A stretch of DNA of 64,000 nt from NCBI GenBank assembly GCA_958439195.1, contig OY288148.1, positions 24,923 through 88,922 on the forward strand. Reading direction: 5' to 3'. The translations under genes were made by a program, and so were the position numbers. Each line of letters begins with the position of its first letter. Position 1 is the first letter of the stretch. Below, in pieces: positions 17,860-26,424 of this stretch. This DNA is from an uncultured Paracoccaceae bacterium (GTDB lineage Bacteria > Pseudomonadota > Alphaproteobacteria > Rhodobacterales > Rhodobacteraceae). A model generated the notes under the pieces. It had not been told where the DNA came from and did not search any database. It saw nothing but the letters and a program-made list of their open reading frames with translations.

Positions 17860-18477
17860 TCAGCCGCCATAGCGTTCCAGAAACGCCTCCGCCTTCAGTT
17901 TGCGAAAGTCGTCCAGCGCACCCCGCAGGCGCGCATGATCCCATTCCCACCACGCCAGCGCCAGCAACCGGTCGATGACCGCTTGGGAAAACCGCAACCG
18001 GATCGGCTGCGCAGGCACCCCGGCCACAATGGCGAACGGGGGAACATCCCGCGTCACCACTGCACCAGCCGCCACGATCGCCCCGATGCCGACCGTCACC
18101 TCGGGCTTGATGATCGCGCCATGCCCGATCCAGCAATCCGCCCCCAGCACACCGCGCCGTGCGGCACGGGCTGCAAAGAACGCCGGATCATCCTCCGCAT
18201 CTTCCCAGTAATAGCTGGACCGATAAAGGAAATGGTGCTGCGCCGCATGGGAAAAGGGATGATCCGTCGGCCCGATCCGCGTGAATGCCGCGATATTGCT
18301 GAACCGGCCCACCGTGAAATTGGCGATATCGGCAAAGCGGTCGCAATAGGCATAGTCGCCGAATTCCGAATTTTGCACACGCGCGCCCTGACCGATTTCA
18401 ACATAGGCGCCAAAGCTGCTGTTCACCACCTGCACATCGGGGTGCAGATACGGCCTGTCAGGCGAAAGTTTCGGCAT
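17860..18477 (-). CDS. Phosphonate-associated hexapeptide-repeat acetyltransferase
   Basis: A 205-aa left-handed beta-helix protein with hexapeptide-type repeats (VQVVNSSFGAYVEIGQGARV; later CWIGHGAIIKPEVTVGIGAI), typical of the transferase family found with phn genes (TIGR03308 type). It ends with VAGVPAQPIRLRF, as in chloramphenicol/virginiamycin-type acetyltransferases. It is the last gene of the phnC-phnD-phnE-phnE unit, starting 9 bases after phnE. The role is inferred: acylating a phosphonate or intermediate. No C-P lyase genes accompany it in the window. Confidence 0.82.
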   Translation of the reverse strand: MPKLSPDRPYLHPDVQVVNSSFGAYVEIGQGARVQNSEFGDYAYCDRFADIANFTVGRFSNIAAFTRIGPTDHPFSHAAQHHFLYRSSYYWEDAEDDPAFFAARAARRGVLGADCWIGHGAIIKPEVTVGIGAIVAAGAVVTRDVPPFAIVAGVPAQPIRLRFSQAVIDRLLALAWWEWDHARLRGALDDFRKLKAEAFLERYGG

Positions 18478-18486
18478 GACGTCGCC

Positions 18487-19815
18487 TCACTCTCCCTTGA
18501 TCAGCTTGCGCCGCAGCCAGCCGGAAAAGCTGTCCATCAGCATCACCATCAGGATGATCAGCACCATGTAATAGGCCACCTCTTCCCAATCCTTCTGCGT
18601 CTGGATCGCCTGTGTCAGCATCAACCCGATGCCACCCCCGACAATCGCACCCACCACAGTGGCGCTGCGCGTGTTCGATTCCAGATAATACAGCACCTGG
18701 CTCAGCAGCACGGGCGTCACCTGCGGGATCACGCCAAAACGTGCGCGCTGAAACGCTGTGGCACCCGTGGACCGCACCCCTTCGACCTGCTTTTCATCAA
18801 TGTTTTCCAGTGCTTCAGAAAAGGTCTTACCAAAGCTGCCGATATCCGTGATCAAGATCGCCAGCGCGCCGGTCATTGGGCCGGGGCCAAAGGCACGCGA
18901 CAGGATGATCGTCCAAATCAACCCGTCCACACCGCGCACGAAATCGAACACCCGGCGCAGGGCAAACCGGACAGGGGCCAGCAGATTGAAATTCCGTGCC
19001 GCCAGAAAGGCCAGCGGAAGCGAAATGATCGCCGCCCCGAAGGTGCCAAGAAAGGCCATCAGGATCGTCTCGAAAATCGCCCAGGCCACATCGCCGTGCC
19101 GCCACATGCGATTGTTCCAGAAATCCTCGGCCATGCCGATGATGTTCGCCCGCGCCGGATCAATCCGTTCACCGGTCATCAGGCCACCCAACAGCGCCAG
19201 CGCACCCTTGCCGTGATAGGGGCTGTCAAGCGTAAAGAAGAACAACTCCCACCCGGCGAAATAGCGGAACGTCTCCACCTTCGATCTGGTATAGGTGAAA
19301 CGCCCGGCGTCCGTGGTCACAGTCACACGGTTGCCGGATGCATTGATCCAGTCGGGCAACGGCTCTGGCGCGGTCAGGTGCAAGCCGCCGCCTTCTGGCC
19401 GAATGTCGATCAACCCATAGCCTGGCACATCATAGCGCGCGCCGGCCTCGTCATAGGTCACCACATGCCCGCCCCCCAGGTCGATCACCGTGCGGCTCGG
19501 TTCTACCGTCACCCAGTCGGGATGCGTGCCATCAGGATAGGTTCCCTTGGCCTCGCCCTCGATCGCGCTCACAAGGGTGCCGCTGCGGTTGTCGCGGCTG
19601 ACATGCACCTTGTGCGACACAAAATCCGCCAACAGGATCGCCGCATTGTCCATCCGCGCCCGCTGGGCCAGACCGGCAATGTCAAAGCTGACAAAGATAT
19701 AGGCGAAATAGGCCAGGATAACCGCAGGCACCGCAAGCGCGGCCAACCGGCGGCGGCGCATGGCAGACAGGATGGGCGCAGTGGCTGCAGCAGGTTGGGC
19801 AAAAGTGGCCGTCAT
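18487..19815 (-). CDS. phnE: Phosphonate ABC transporter permease PhnE (long form)
   Basis: A 442-aa inner-membrane permease. The last 210 residues form the usual permease domain with the cytoplasmic coupling loop (EGVRSTGATAFQRARFGVIPQV). After the first helix (about 25-45) it carries an extra periplasmic part of about 150 residues, making it much longer than the 260-290 aa of E. coli-type PhnE; such long forms occur in other alphaproteobacteria. It starts 1 base after the stop of the preceding phnE, so the two are co-translated and should form the heterodimeric channel. Confidence 0.9.
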   Translation of the reverse strand: MTATFAQPAAATAPILSAMRRRRLAALAVPAVILAYFAYIFVSFDIAGLAQRARMDNAAILLADFVSHKVHVSRDNRSGTLVSAIEGEAKGTYPDGTHPDWVTVEPSRTVIDLGGGHVVTYDEAGARYDVPGYGLIDIRPEGGGLHLTAPEPLPDWINASGNRVTVTTDAGRFTYTRSKVETFRYFAGWELFFFTLDSPYHGKGALALLGGLMTGERIDPARANIIGMAEDFWNNRMWRHGDVAWAIFETILMAFLGTFGAAIISLPLAFLAARNFNLLAPVRFALRRVFDFVRGVDGLIWTIILSRAFGPGPMTGALAILITDIGSFGKTFSEALENIDEKQVEGVRSTGATAFQRARFGVIPQVTPVLLSQVLYYLESNTRSATVVGAIVGGGIGLMLTQAIQTQKDWEEVAYYMVLIILMVMLMDSFSGWLRRKLIKGE

Positions 19816-19816
19816 G

Positions 19817-20692
19817 TCAGCGCCCCGTCACAAGTTTCTCGCGCCCGCGATCCGACAGTCGGTCGATGACGACAATGGTCAGGAAAAGCACAAGGAAGAT
19901 GGCGACCACCTGATCGTAACGCCCACCGCCCCATTGCATGGCGATCTTCAACTCATACCCGATCCCGCCCGCCCCCACGAACCCAAGGATGGCTGAAGCA
20001 CGGACATTGATTTCAAACCGCAACAGCGCATAGGACAACCAGTTTGGCGCCACCTGCGGGATCACGCCGAACCACATCTGCTGCCCCCATGTCGCGCCCA
20101 CCGAGGACAACCCCTCGATGGGTTTCAGATCGGCATTCTCGGCCACTTCGGAAAACAGCTTGCCCAAGGCTCCTGTGGTGTGAAGGGCAATTGCGATCAT
20201 CGCCGGAACCGCCCCCCCCCCCAGAATATAAATCAGCATCAGCGCGATCACGATCTCTGGCAGCGCGCGGAACGCATCCGTCACCCGCCGCAATACCGGG
20301 ATCAGGCGGGGCCAGCGGGCAATGCCCCGCGTCATCAACAGGGACAGGAAGGCCGCGACCAAGGCCCCGATAAGGGTTGAAGCTAGCGCGATATTCACCG
20401 TCTCGATCAACGACGGCACCGCCGCCCACATCAACCCCGGCAGATTGCCGCGCTTGTCCCAGGCTTCCGCAAAAACCTCGGACGGAAAATCGCCAAGCCG
20501 CTGCAAACCATCCAGAAAATCCCCGGCATTGCGCTCTTGCGCGACCAGAAAACCTGACGCCATCGACGCCACGAAAAAGATCAACAGCAAACCACCATAA
20601 AGCCGCTTGCGGCGCAGGTCATGAAGATAGGCGGCGGCTGGTGTCGCGGGTTTCTTGCCCGGCTCCGGCCCAAAGGCTACGTCGACCATCAC
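19817..20692 (-). CDS. phnE: Phosphonate ABC transporter permease PhnE
   Basis: A 291-aa permease of usual length. One N-terminal helix (about 34-52) is followed by the permease core with coupling loop EGLSSVGATWGQQMWFGVIPQV, closely similar to the same loop in the next gene, so the two are paralogous partners. It is separated from phnD by a strong terminator-like hairpin, which should lower its expression relative to the binding protein. Confidence 0.92.
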   Translation of the reverse strand: MMVDVAFGPEPGKKPATPAAAYLHDLRRKRLYGGLLLIFFVASMASGFLVAQERNAGDFLDGLQRLGDFPSEVFAEAWDKRGNLPGLMWAAVPSLIETVNIALASTLIGALVAAFLSLLMTRGIARWPRLIPVLRRVTDAFRALPEIVIALMLIYILGGGAVPAMIAIALHTTGALGKLFSEVAENADLKPIEGLSSVGATWGQQMWFGVIPQVAPNWLSYALLRFEINVRASAILGFVGAGGIGYELKIAMQWGGGRYDQVVAIFLVLFLTIVVIDRLSDRGREKLVTGR

Positions 20693-20713
20693 TCTGCTTT
20701 CGCTGGAGGTATG

Positions 20714-20742
20714 AAAAAAGCCGGGCCAGTGAATGGCCCGGC
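20714..20742 (-). terminator. Attenuator/terminator between phnD and phnE
   Basis: The perfect 9-bp stem GCCGGGCCA / TGGCCCGGC (20720-20728, 20734-20742) has a 5-base loop. On the minus strand it is followed at once by six T. This is a canonical intrinsic terminator, placed inside the operon right after the binding-protein gene. Confidence 0.85.
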
Positions 20743-20760
20743 CAGTGGGGGAAAAACCGG

Positions 20761-21660
20761 TTAGTTGGTCGCTTCTTCCAGCATCCGCGCAGCAACCACA
20801 CCTTCATATTCCGAATGAACAACCGGGACGAAGTCCTTGGCATCGCCCGCCGCGACGCCATAGGCGCAGGCGGCATCTGTCTGCCACAGGGTGTCGGTCA
20901 TCGTGATGACCTTTGCCTTGACCTCGGCCGGCAGGGCAGAACGCACCACCATCGGGCCTTCGGGGATCAGCTTGGATTTCCAGATTTCCACAATGTCGTT
21001 CATGTCGACAAGGCCCGCATCCGCAGCGCGGCGGAACGCACCCGAATTATACCCATCTTCCCAGTTGCCCAAACCATCGGCCCAGGACACACCCGCCGCG
21101 AAATCGCCATTGGCGACGCCGACGATGGTCTGTTCATGGCCGCCCGAGAATTTCACTTCGGCGAAATACTCTTCCAGCGTGCCGTATTTTTCGGTCAGTT
21201 CGGCACCGGGAACAAGGTAGCCGGACGTAGAGTTCGGGTCAGCAAAGGCAAAGGATTTGCCCTTGGCATCATCCATCGACGTGATGCCAGAATCCTTGCG
21301 GGCAAAGCCGATGGAATAATACCCGGTCGATCCGTCGACATTCTGCTTGGTCAGCGCCAACTCTACCGCCGTCGGGTCCGTCAGGTAGATCTTGGCATAG
21401 GCCGAAGCGCCCAGCCACGCCATGTCCAGCGTGCCGCCCAGCAGCCCCTGGATCACGCCGTCATAGTCAGCCGGGGTGAACAGCTTGACCGGAACACCCA
21501 ATTCAGCCTCGATCTTGGCGCGATAGCATTCCTGCGATGTCAGACGGTCCTGGGCGTTTTCGCCGCCCAGAATGCCGATGTTGAATTCGGTGATTTCCTG
21601 GGCATGGACCGCACCGGTCAAGGTGGTGGTGGCAGCAAGGATGGCAAGCAGACGCTTCAT
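20761..21660 (-). CDS. phnD: Phosphonate ABC transporter substrate-binding protein
   Basis: A 299-aa periplasmic protein with a signal peptide (MKRLLAILAATTTLTGAVHAQ, cleaved near residue 20). The mature part resembles PhnD: FNIGILGGENAQDRLTSQEC, ADYDGVIQGLLGGTLDMAWLG, and the DPNSTSGYLVPGAEL segment that contacts the phosphonate moiety in this family. It is followed by a terminator-like hairpin, giving an expected excess of binding protein over permease. Confidence 0.93.
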   Translation of the reverse strand: MKRLLAILAATTTLTGAVHAQEITEFNIGILGGENAQDRLTSQECYRAKIEAELGVPVKLFTPADYDGVIQGLLGGTLDMAWLGASAYAKIYLTDPTAVELALTKQNVDGSTGYYSIGFARKDSGITSMDDAKGKSFAFADPNSTSGYLVPGAELTEKYGTLEEYFAEVKFSGGHEQTIVGVANGDFAAGVSWADGLGNWEDGYNSGAFRRAADAGLVDMNDIVEIWKSKLIPEGPMVVRSALPAEVKAKVITMTDTLWQTDAACAYGVAAGDAKDFVPVVHSEYEGVVAARMLEEATN

Positions 21661-21705
21661 CGGAAGTCTCCGTTTGAAAGGCCCCGTCCGGGGCCGGGGT
21701 GGAAA

Positions 21706-22530
21706 TCAGGCAAGCATTTCTTTGGCATAGGCATCGTCATTGGCCGTGCCCAACCGCTCGATAGAGGTGGAGGTCGCGCCTTCGTTGAATGACGCGTCGG
21801 CCCCATAGATGTCGCGCGCAACACCGGTGGTCAGTTGGTCAGGCGTGCCGTCAAATACCACGCGGCCATCCCGCATCCCGATCACCCGGTCGCAATAGCG
21901 CCGCGCGGTATCCAGCGTGTGAAGGTTGGCAATGACCAGACGGCCATCTTCGTCATGGATGCGGCGCAGCGTGTCCATCACGACCTGCGCGTTCATCGGG
22001 TCAAGGCTGGCAATAGGTTCATCAGCCAGAATGATCTTTGGATCTTGCATCAACGCGCGGGCGATGGCCACGCGCTGCTGCTGACCACCAGACAGCGCCT
22101 CGGCCCGCTTGGCGGCCTGCTCTCCAATGCCCAATCGGTCAAGAATCGCCAAGGCCTTCAGCGTGTCGTCATCCGGCCAGAACGCGAACATCGACGGAAC
22201 CATCCCGCGTCGCGCCAACGTGCCATGCAGCACGTTCGACACCACATCGGCGCGTGGAACCAGGTTGAACTGCTGAAAAATCATCGCGCACCGGCCCTGC
22301 CACGCGCGCTTGTCCTTGCCTTCCAGGGTCAGAATGTTCTGGCCCTCGAACAGCAATTCACCAGAACTTGCATCGGTCAGACGGTTCATCATGCGCAAGA
22401 AGGTTGATTTCCCCGCGCCAGACCTGCCGATGATGCCGATAAAGCCGGGCTTCTCGATGCCAAAGGTCACCTTGTCGACAGCGGCTTTCGTGCCGAACAT
22501 GCGTGTGACATTGCGCGCTTCAAGCAGCAT
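21706..22530 (-). CDS. phnC: Phosphonate ABC transporter ATP-binding protein
   Basis: A 274-aa ATPase with Walker A GRSGAGKST, the Q-loop in MIFQQFNLV, signature LSGGQQQRVAIARAL and Walker B IILADEPIASLDP. The line MMNRLTDASSGELLFEGQNI is typical of PhnC. It is the first gene of the phn unit. The 280 bases upstream, after the phoB end, contain 11-bp-phased PHO-like repeats (22601-22654). Confidence 0.93.
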   Translation of the reverse strand: MLLEARNVTRMFGTKAAVDKVTFGIEKPGFIGIIGRSGAGKSTFLRMMNRLTDASSGELLFEGQNILTLEGKDKRAWQGRCAMIFQQFNLVPRADVVSNVLHGTLARRGMVPSMFAFWPDDDTLKALAILDRLGIGEQAAKRAEALSGGQQQRVAIARALMQDPKIILADEPIASLDPMNAQVVMDTLRRIHDEDGRLVIANLHTLDTARRYCDRVIGMRDGRVVFDGTPDQLTTGVARDIYGADASFNEGATSTSIERLGTANDDAYAKEMLA

Positions 22531-22600
22531 CGACCGTCTCCCCTTGGACTGCGGTCTTGCTAACGGCGCTTTATGACGGCGTGATTTCCGAAAGATGAAC

Positions 22601-22654
22601 GTTGCATGACTTTTTCATCGCACAACCGTCATGAATACTTCATGCGTCCGTCAT
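22601..22654. promoter_or_regulatory. PHO-box-like 11-bp-phased repeats upstream of phnC
   Basis: Seven-base half-sites ending in CAT recur with 11-bp phase: GTTGCAT (22601-22607) and TTTTCAT (22612-22618); then CCGTCAT (22626-22632), ACTTCAT (22637-22643) and CCGTCAT (22648-22654). Two perfect CCGTCAT copies resemble the PhoB half-site CTGTCAT. Read this way the array points away from phnC. A single CCGTCAT in the phnC direction lies at 22573-22579. PhoB control is plausible, but the orientation is unusual. Confidence 0.5.
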
Positions 22655-22812
22655 CGGCGCAAAAGCACCGCCAAGCATCTGAAAAGTATGGAATTTTGTG
22701 ATGGGCTAAACGCGCCGCACAGGGCGCCGCGTGCGGACGCCAAAGGCACTACAGGCACCGACGCCCGCAAAACAGGCCTTGTCCCCCGCCCGTCATCAGG
22801 CAGGGGCCACAA

Positions 22813-23517
22813 TCAACCCAGCGCGTAACCCGACCCGCGCACCGTTCGGACGGGGTCTTCATCGCCATGCACACACAGCGCCTTGCGCAAACGGCCCACA
22901 TGCACGTCAACCGTGCGGGTATCGACATAGATGTCGCGCCCCCAGACCCGGTCCAGCAACTGCTCGCGTGACCAGACCCGGCCGGGCTTTTCCATGAATG
23001 CCGTCAGCAGGCGAAATTCCGTCGGGCCCAGCTTCAGCACCTTTTCCCCGCGAAACACGCGGTGGGTTTCGGTATCCAGCCGAATGCCTTCGAATTCCAG
23101 AACCACACCCATCGTCGATGGCCGCACCCGCCGGATCTGCGCCCGCGCACGCGCCATCAGTTCCACCATCGAATAGGGCTTGATCACATAGTCATCCGCC
23201 CCGGTTTCCAACCCCCGCACACGATCCACCTCATCGGCGCGGGCCGACAGCATGATCACCGGAATGGACCGCGTCTCTGGCCGCATCTTCAACCGTCGGC
23301 AGACCTCGATTCCCGACACTTTCGGCATCATCCAGTCCAGGATGATCATGTCGGGGTGATCCTCATCCACCAACAACAGCGCATCTTCGCCATTATCGGC
23401 CTGGATCACATCGAAACCTTCCGCTTCCAGGTTATAGGCAAGCACCTCACGCTGGGCGAACTCGTCCTCTACCAACAGAACCTTGGGCTGATGCACCATT
23501 GCGCGCTCCAATTTCAT
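22813..23517 (-). CDS. phoB: Phosphate regulon response regulator PhoB
   Basis: A 234-aa OmpR-family regulator. The receiver domain has VLLVEDE at the N-terminus, the phospho-acceptor Asp in ILDWMMPKVSG and the conserved Lys in DYVIKPYSM. The C-terminal winged helix has REQLLDRVWGRDIYVDTRTVDVHVGRLRKAL, typical of PhoB. The start at 23517 overlaps the phoU stop (ATGA). It is the last gene of pstSCAB-phoU-phoB. No phoR is next to it; the kinase must be elsewhere. Confidence 0.95.
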   Translation of the reverse strand: MKLERAMVHQPKVLLVEDEFAQREVLAYNLEAEGFDVIQADNGEDALLLVDEDHPDMIILDWMMPKVSGIEVCRRLKMRPETRSIPVIMLSARADEVDRVRGLETGADDYVIKPYSMVELMARARAQIRRVRPSTMGVVLEFEGIRLDTETHRVFRGEKVLKLGPTEFRLLTAFMEKPGRVWSREQLLDRVWGRDIYVDTRTVDVHVGRLRKALCVHGDEDPVRTVRGSGYALG

Positions 23518-24230
23518 CGACCTGCCGTCGCATCGGCACTGGTCAGCATTTCGGCCTTGGGGCGTTCATCCGCGGGCATTTCGCCCGTCGCCAGATAGAT
23601 CACCTGTTCGGCAATCGACGTGGCATGATCCCCTACCCGTTCAATGTTCTTGGCGATGAAATGCAGATGCATCGCCGCGCTGATATTGCGGGGGTCTTCC
23701 ATCATATGGGTCAGCAATTCGCGGAACATGGAATTATACATCTGATCCACTTCCTTGTCGCGCAGGCGCACATCTGCGGCCACGGCAACATCATGGGCGA
23801 TATAGGCATCCAGCGCCTCTTTCAGGCGCAGCACCACCGTCCGCGCCATCCGCAAGATAGAGGCCGAGGTGCCCCCCAGCGGCGACATGTTCGACAACAG
23901 CAGCGACCGCTTGGCCAGGTTCTTGGCATAATCACCGCACCGCTCCAGCGCCGCAGCAATCCGCATCACCGAAAGCACGGTCCGCAGATCGCCCGCCGTC
24001 GGCGACCGCAGCGCCAACAGCCGGGCGCATTCCTCGTTGATCTGTTCTTCCAGCGCATCGATGGCCTTGTCGCCCTGCTGCACCCGGTGGGCCAGCGCCT
24101 CGTCGCGGGTTTCCAGCGCCTCGGCGGCATCCAGCAGCGCCTGTTCCACCAGCCCGCCCATCCGCAGGACATGGGCCTGAACGGCCTCCAGATCGCGGTC
24201 GAAAGCCGTAAGGATATGGGGTTCTTTCAT
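23514..24230 (-). CDS. phoU: Phosphate signalling protein PhoU
   Basis: A 238-aa all-helical cytoplasmic protein made of two three-helix bundles with the metal-binding E/DxxxD patterns of PhoU (ERCGDYAKNLAKR; ERVGDHATSIAEQ). It links the Pst transporter to the PhoR kinase and restrains the Pho response under phosphate excess. The start at 24230 (MKEPHILTAFDRDLEAV) is conserved and lies 16 bases after pstB. Confidence 0.95.
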   Translation of the reverse strand: MKEPHILTAFDRDLEAVQAHVLRMGGLVEQALLDAAEALETRDEALAHRVQQGDKAIDALEEQINEECARLLALRSPTAGDLRTVLSVMRIAAALERCGDYAKNLAKRSLLLSNMSPLGGTSASILRMARTVVLRLKEALDAYIAHDVAVAADVRLRDKEVDQMYNSMFRELLTHMMEDPRNISAAMHLHFIAKNIERVGDHATSIAEQVIYLATGEMPADERPKAEMLTSADATAGR

Positions 24231-24246
24231 GGCGCTCGTCCTTCCG

Positions 24247-25044
24247 TCAGCCGATCCGGCCGGTGATATAGGCTTCGGTTCTCGGGTCTTTGGGCGAGGT
24301 GAAGATCTGCCCCGTCTCGCCATATTCCACCAGGCTACCCAGATGGAAAAACGCGGTTTTCTGGCTGACCCGCGCGGCCTGCTGCATCGAATGGGTCACG
24401 ATCACCACCGAAAATTGCGACCGCAATTCATCGATCAATTCTTCCACCTGCGCGGTGGCAATGGGGTCCAGCGCCGAACAGGGTTCATCCATCAGCAACA
24501 CTTCGGGCGAAGTGGCCACCGCACGCGCAATGCACAGGCGCTGCTGCTGCCCGCCCGAAAGCCCGGTGCCCGACGCATCCAGACGATCCTTCACCTCGTT
24601 CCACAGCGCGGCCTTGCGCAGGCTGGATTCGACGATGGCATCCAGTTCCGCCTTGCCGGTCGCCAGACCGTGAATCTTCGGGCCATAGGCCACATTGTCA
24701 TAGATCGATTTCGGAAACGGGTTGGGTTTCTGAAACACCATCCCCACCTTGGCGCGCAGTTGCACAGGGTCCACCCGCGCATCATAGATATCCTCGCCGT
24801 CGATCTGGATCGACCCCATCACGCGGGCGCTCGCCACCGTATCGTTCATCCGGTTCAAACAGCGCAGGAAGGTGGACTTGCCACATCCCGACGGCCCAAT
24901 AAAGGCGGTGACGGTCCGGTCAAGGATCGACACGTCGACATCCTTCAGCGCCTGCTTTTCACCATAGTAAACCTGCACGCCCTTCGCTTCGATCTTGCTG
25001 TGAAGCTGGTTCACGTCTCTCTCCACCAGTCGCATGTCGTCCAT
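24247..25044 (-). CDS. pstB: Phosphate ABC transporter ATP-binding protein
   Basis: A 265-aa ATPase with Walker A GPSGCGKST, followed by FLRCLNRMNDTV, which is characteristic of PstB. The signature is LSGGQQQRLCIARAV and Walker B VLLMDEPCSALDP. Switch His is in VVIVTHSMQQAARVS. An alternative start three codons inside (25035) is possible. It is positioned between pstA and phoU. Confidence 0.96.
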   Translation of the reverse strand: MDDMRLVERDVNQLHSKIEAKGVQVYYGEKQALKDVDVSILDRTVTAFIGPSGCGKSTFLRCLNRMNDTVASARVMGSIQIDGEDIYDARVDPVQLRAKVGMVFQKPNPFPKSIYDNVAYGPKIHGLATGKAELDAIVESSLRKAALWNEVKDRLDASGTGLSGGQQQRLCIARAVATSPEVLLMDEPCSALDPIATAQVEELIDELRSQFSVVIVTHSMQQAARVSQKTAFFHLGSLVEYGETGQIFTSPKDPRTEAYITGRIG

Positions 25045-25056
25045 GATTCTACCCTC

Positions 25057-26424
25057 TTACCAGCGGCGTTCAAAGCGGCGGCGCAGCAGGATCGCCGCGA
25101 CATTCATGATCACAAGGAAAGCCAGCAACACGATGATCGCGCCCGAAGACCGCTCGATAAAGGCCGGGTCAGACCGCGACGCCCAGGAATAGACCTGCAC
25201 CGGCAACGCGGTGGCGGGGTCCATCACCCCACCGTCCAGCGGGCCAGCCGGATAGTTCGTGACGAACGCGACCATCCCGATCAACAACAGCGGCGCAGTT
25301 TCCCCCAGCGCCGAGGCAAGCCCAAGGATCGTCCCGGTCAGAATGCCGGGCATCGCCAAAGGCAGCACATGGTGGAACACCGTCTGCATCTTTGACGCGC
25401 CAACCCCCAGCGCCGCATCGCGGATCGACGGAGGCACAGCGCGGATCGCGGCCCGTGTGGCGATAATGATCGTCGGCAGGGTCATCAGCGAAATCACCAG
25501 CGCCCCCACCAACGATGATGATTGCGGCAACCCGGCAAAGTTGATGAAGATCGCAAGGCCAAGAATCCCGAACACAATGGACGGCACCGCCGCAAGGTTC
25601 GAGATATTCACCTCGATCAGGTCGGTCAGCTTGTTCTTCGGGGCGAATTCCTCAAGGTAGATCGACGCCGCAACCCCCACTGGAAGGGTAAAGATCAGCA
25701 CCAGCATCATCATGTAAAGCGACCCGATGATCGCAATGCCAAGCCCCGCCGATTCCGGCCGCTGATCCGATGCATCCGGGTTTGTCAGGAACCCCATGTT
25801 GAACGCGATCGAAAGGATGCCCCGCTCGGTCAGGATATCGGCAAGCTGCAACTGTTCCACAGAGACATTGGAATCCAGTTCCGCCGTATCCAGCGTCACA
25901 CGCCCTTTCAGATAGCCGTCAATCCGGCCCGTGGCATAGGCGCTGAAATCAATGGTCTGCCCAATCAGCGACGGATCGGCCAGCACCATATCGCGCAGGC
26001 GCCCCGGCGCATCGCGCGAGATCATGCCAGAGATGTCCTTGTCGCTGATCCCGTCGACAACAATCCCTTCGGCGGTCAGATAATTGGCAAACTGCCGCCC
26101 GATCAGATTGCCATAGCCAATGGTCGTGACCTTGGCCAAATCCTCCGGGTTGCGCGCCCCGGCCGGATCCAAAGTCTCGGCCTCCAGGGTGATCGGAAAG
26201 GCAATGGTGGCCTGCCGAAACGCCGAGGTGCCGTCGCGGAAAATGGTGAACAGCATCACGGCCAGCACCAGCAGGCTGACCACAATCGCCACCAGCCCAT
26301 ACATCTTGAACCGGGCTTCGGCGGCATTGCGGCGGCGCGTCAGTGCGTCTTGCGTGTAAAGCGACGTCTTGCCCCGCGCAGGCGCGGCAGCGGGCATCGG
26401 GTTCGCGGCGGTTGCGTCGCTCAT
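25057..26424 (-). CDS. pstA: Phosphate ABC transporter permease PstA
   Basis: A 455-aa permease. The C-terminal 230 residues form the permease domain (GVAASIYLEEFAPKNKLTDLIEVNISNL... with coupling loop DAALGVGASKMQTVFHHVLP). The N-terminal half after the first helix (about 45-65) has an added periplasmic region of about 150 residues, as in the DUF3333-containing PstA of alphaproteobacteria, so it is longer than the roughly 290 aa E. coli protein. The start overlaps the pstC stop (ATGA). Confidence 0.94.
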   Translation of the reverse strand: MSDATAANPMPAAAPARGKTSLYTQDALTRRRNAAEARFKMYGLVAIVVSLLVLAVMLFTIFRDGTSAFRQATIAFPITLEAETLDPAGARNPEDLAKVTTIGYGNLIGRQFANYLTAEGIVVDGISDKDISGMISRDAPGRLRDMVLADPSLIGQTIDFSAYATGRIDGYLKGRVTLDTAELDSNVSVEQLQLADILTERGILSIAFNMGFLTNPDASDQRPESAGLGIAIIGSLYMMMLVLIFTLPVGVAASIYLEEFAPKNKLTDLIEVNISNLAAVPSIVFGILGLAIFINFAGLPQSSSLVGALVISLMTLPTIIIATRAAIRAVPPSIRDAALGVGASKMQTVFHHVLPLAMPGILTGTILGLASALGETAPLLLIGMVAFVTNYPAGPLDGGVMDPATALPVQVYSWASRSDPAFIERSSGAIIVLLAFLVIMNVAAILLRRRFERRW

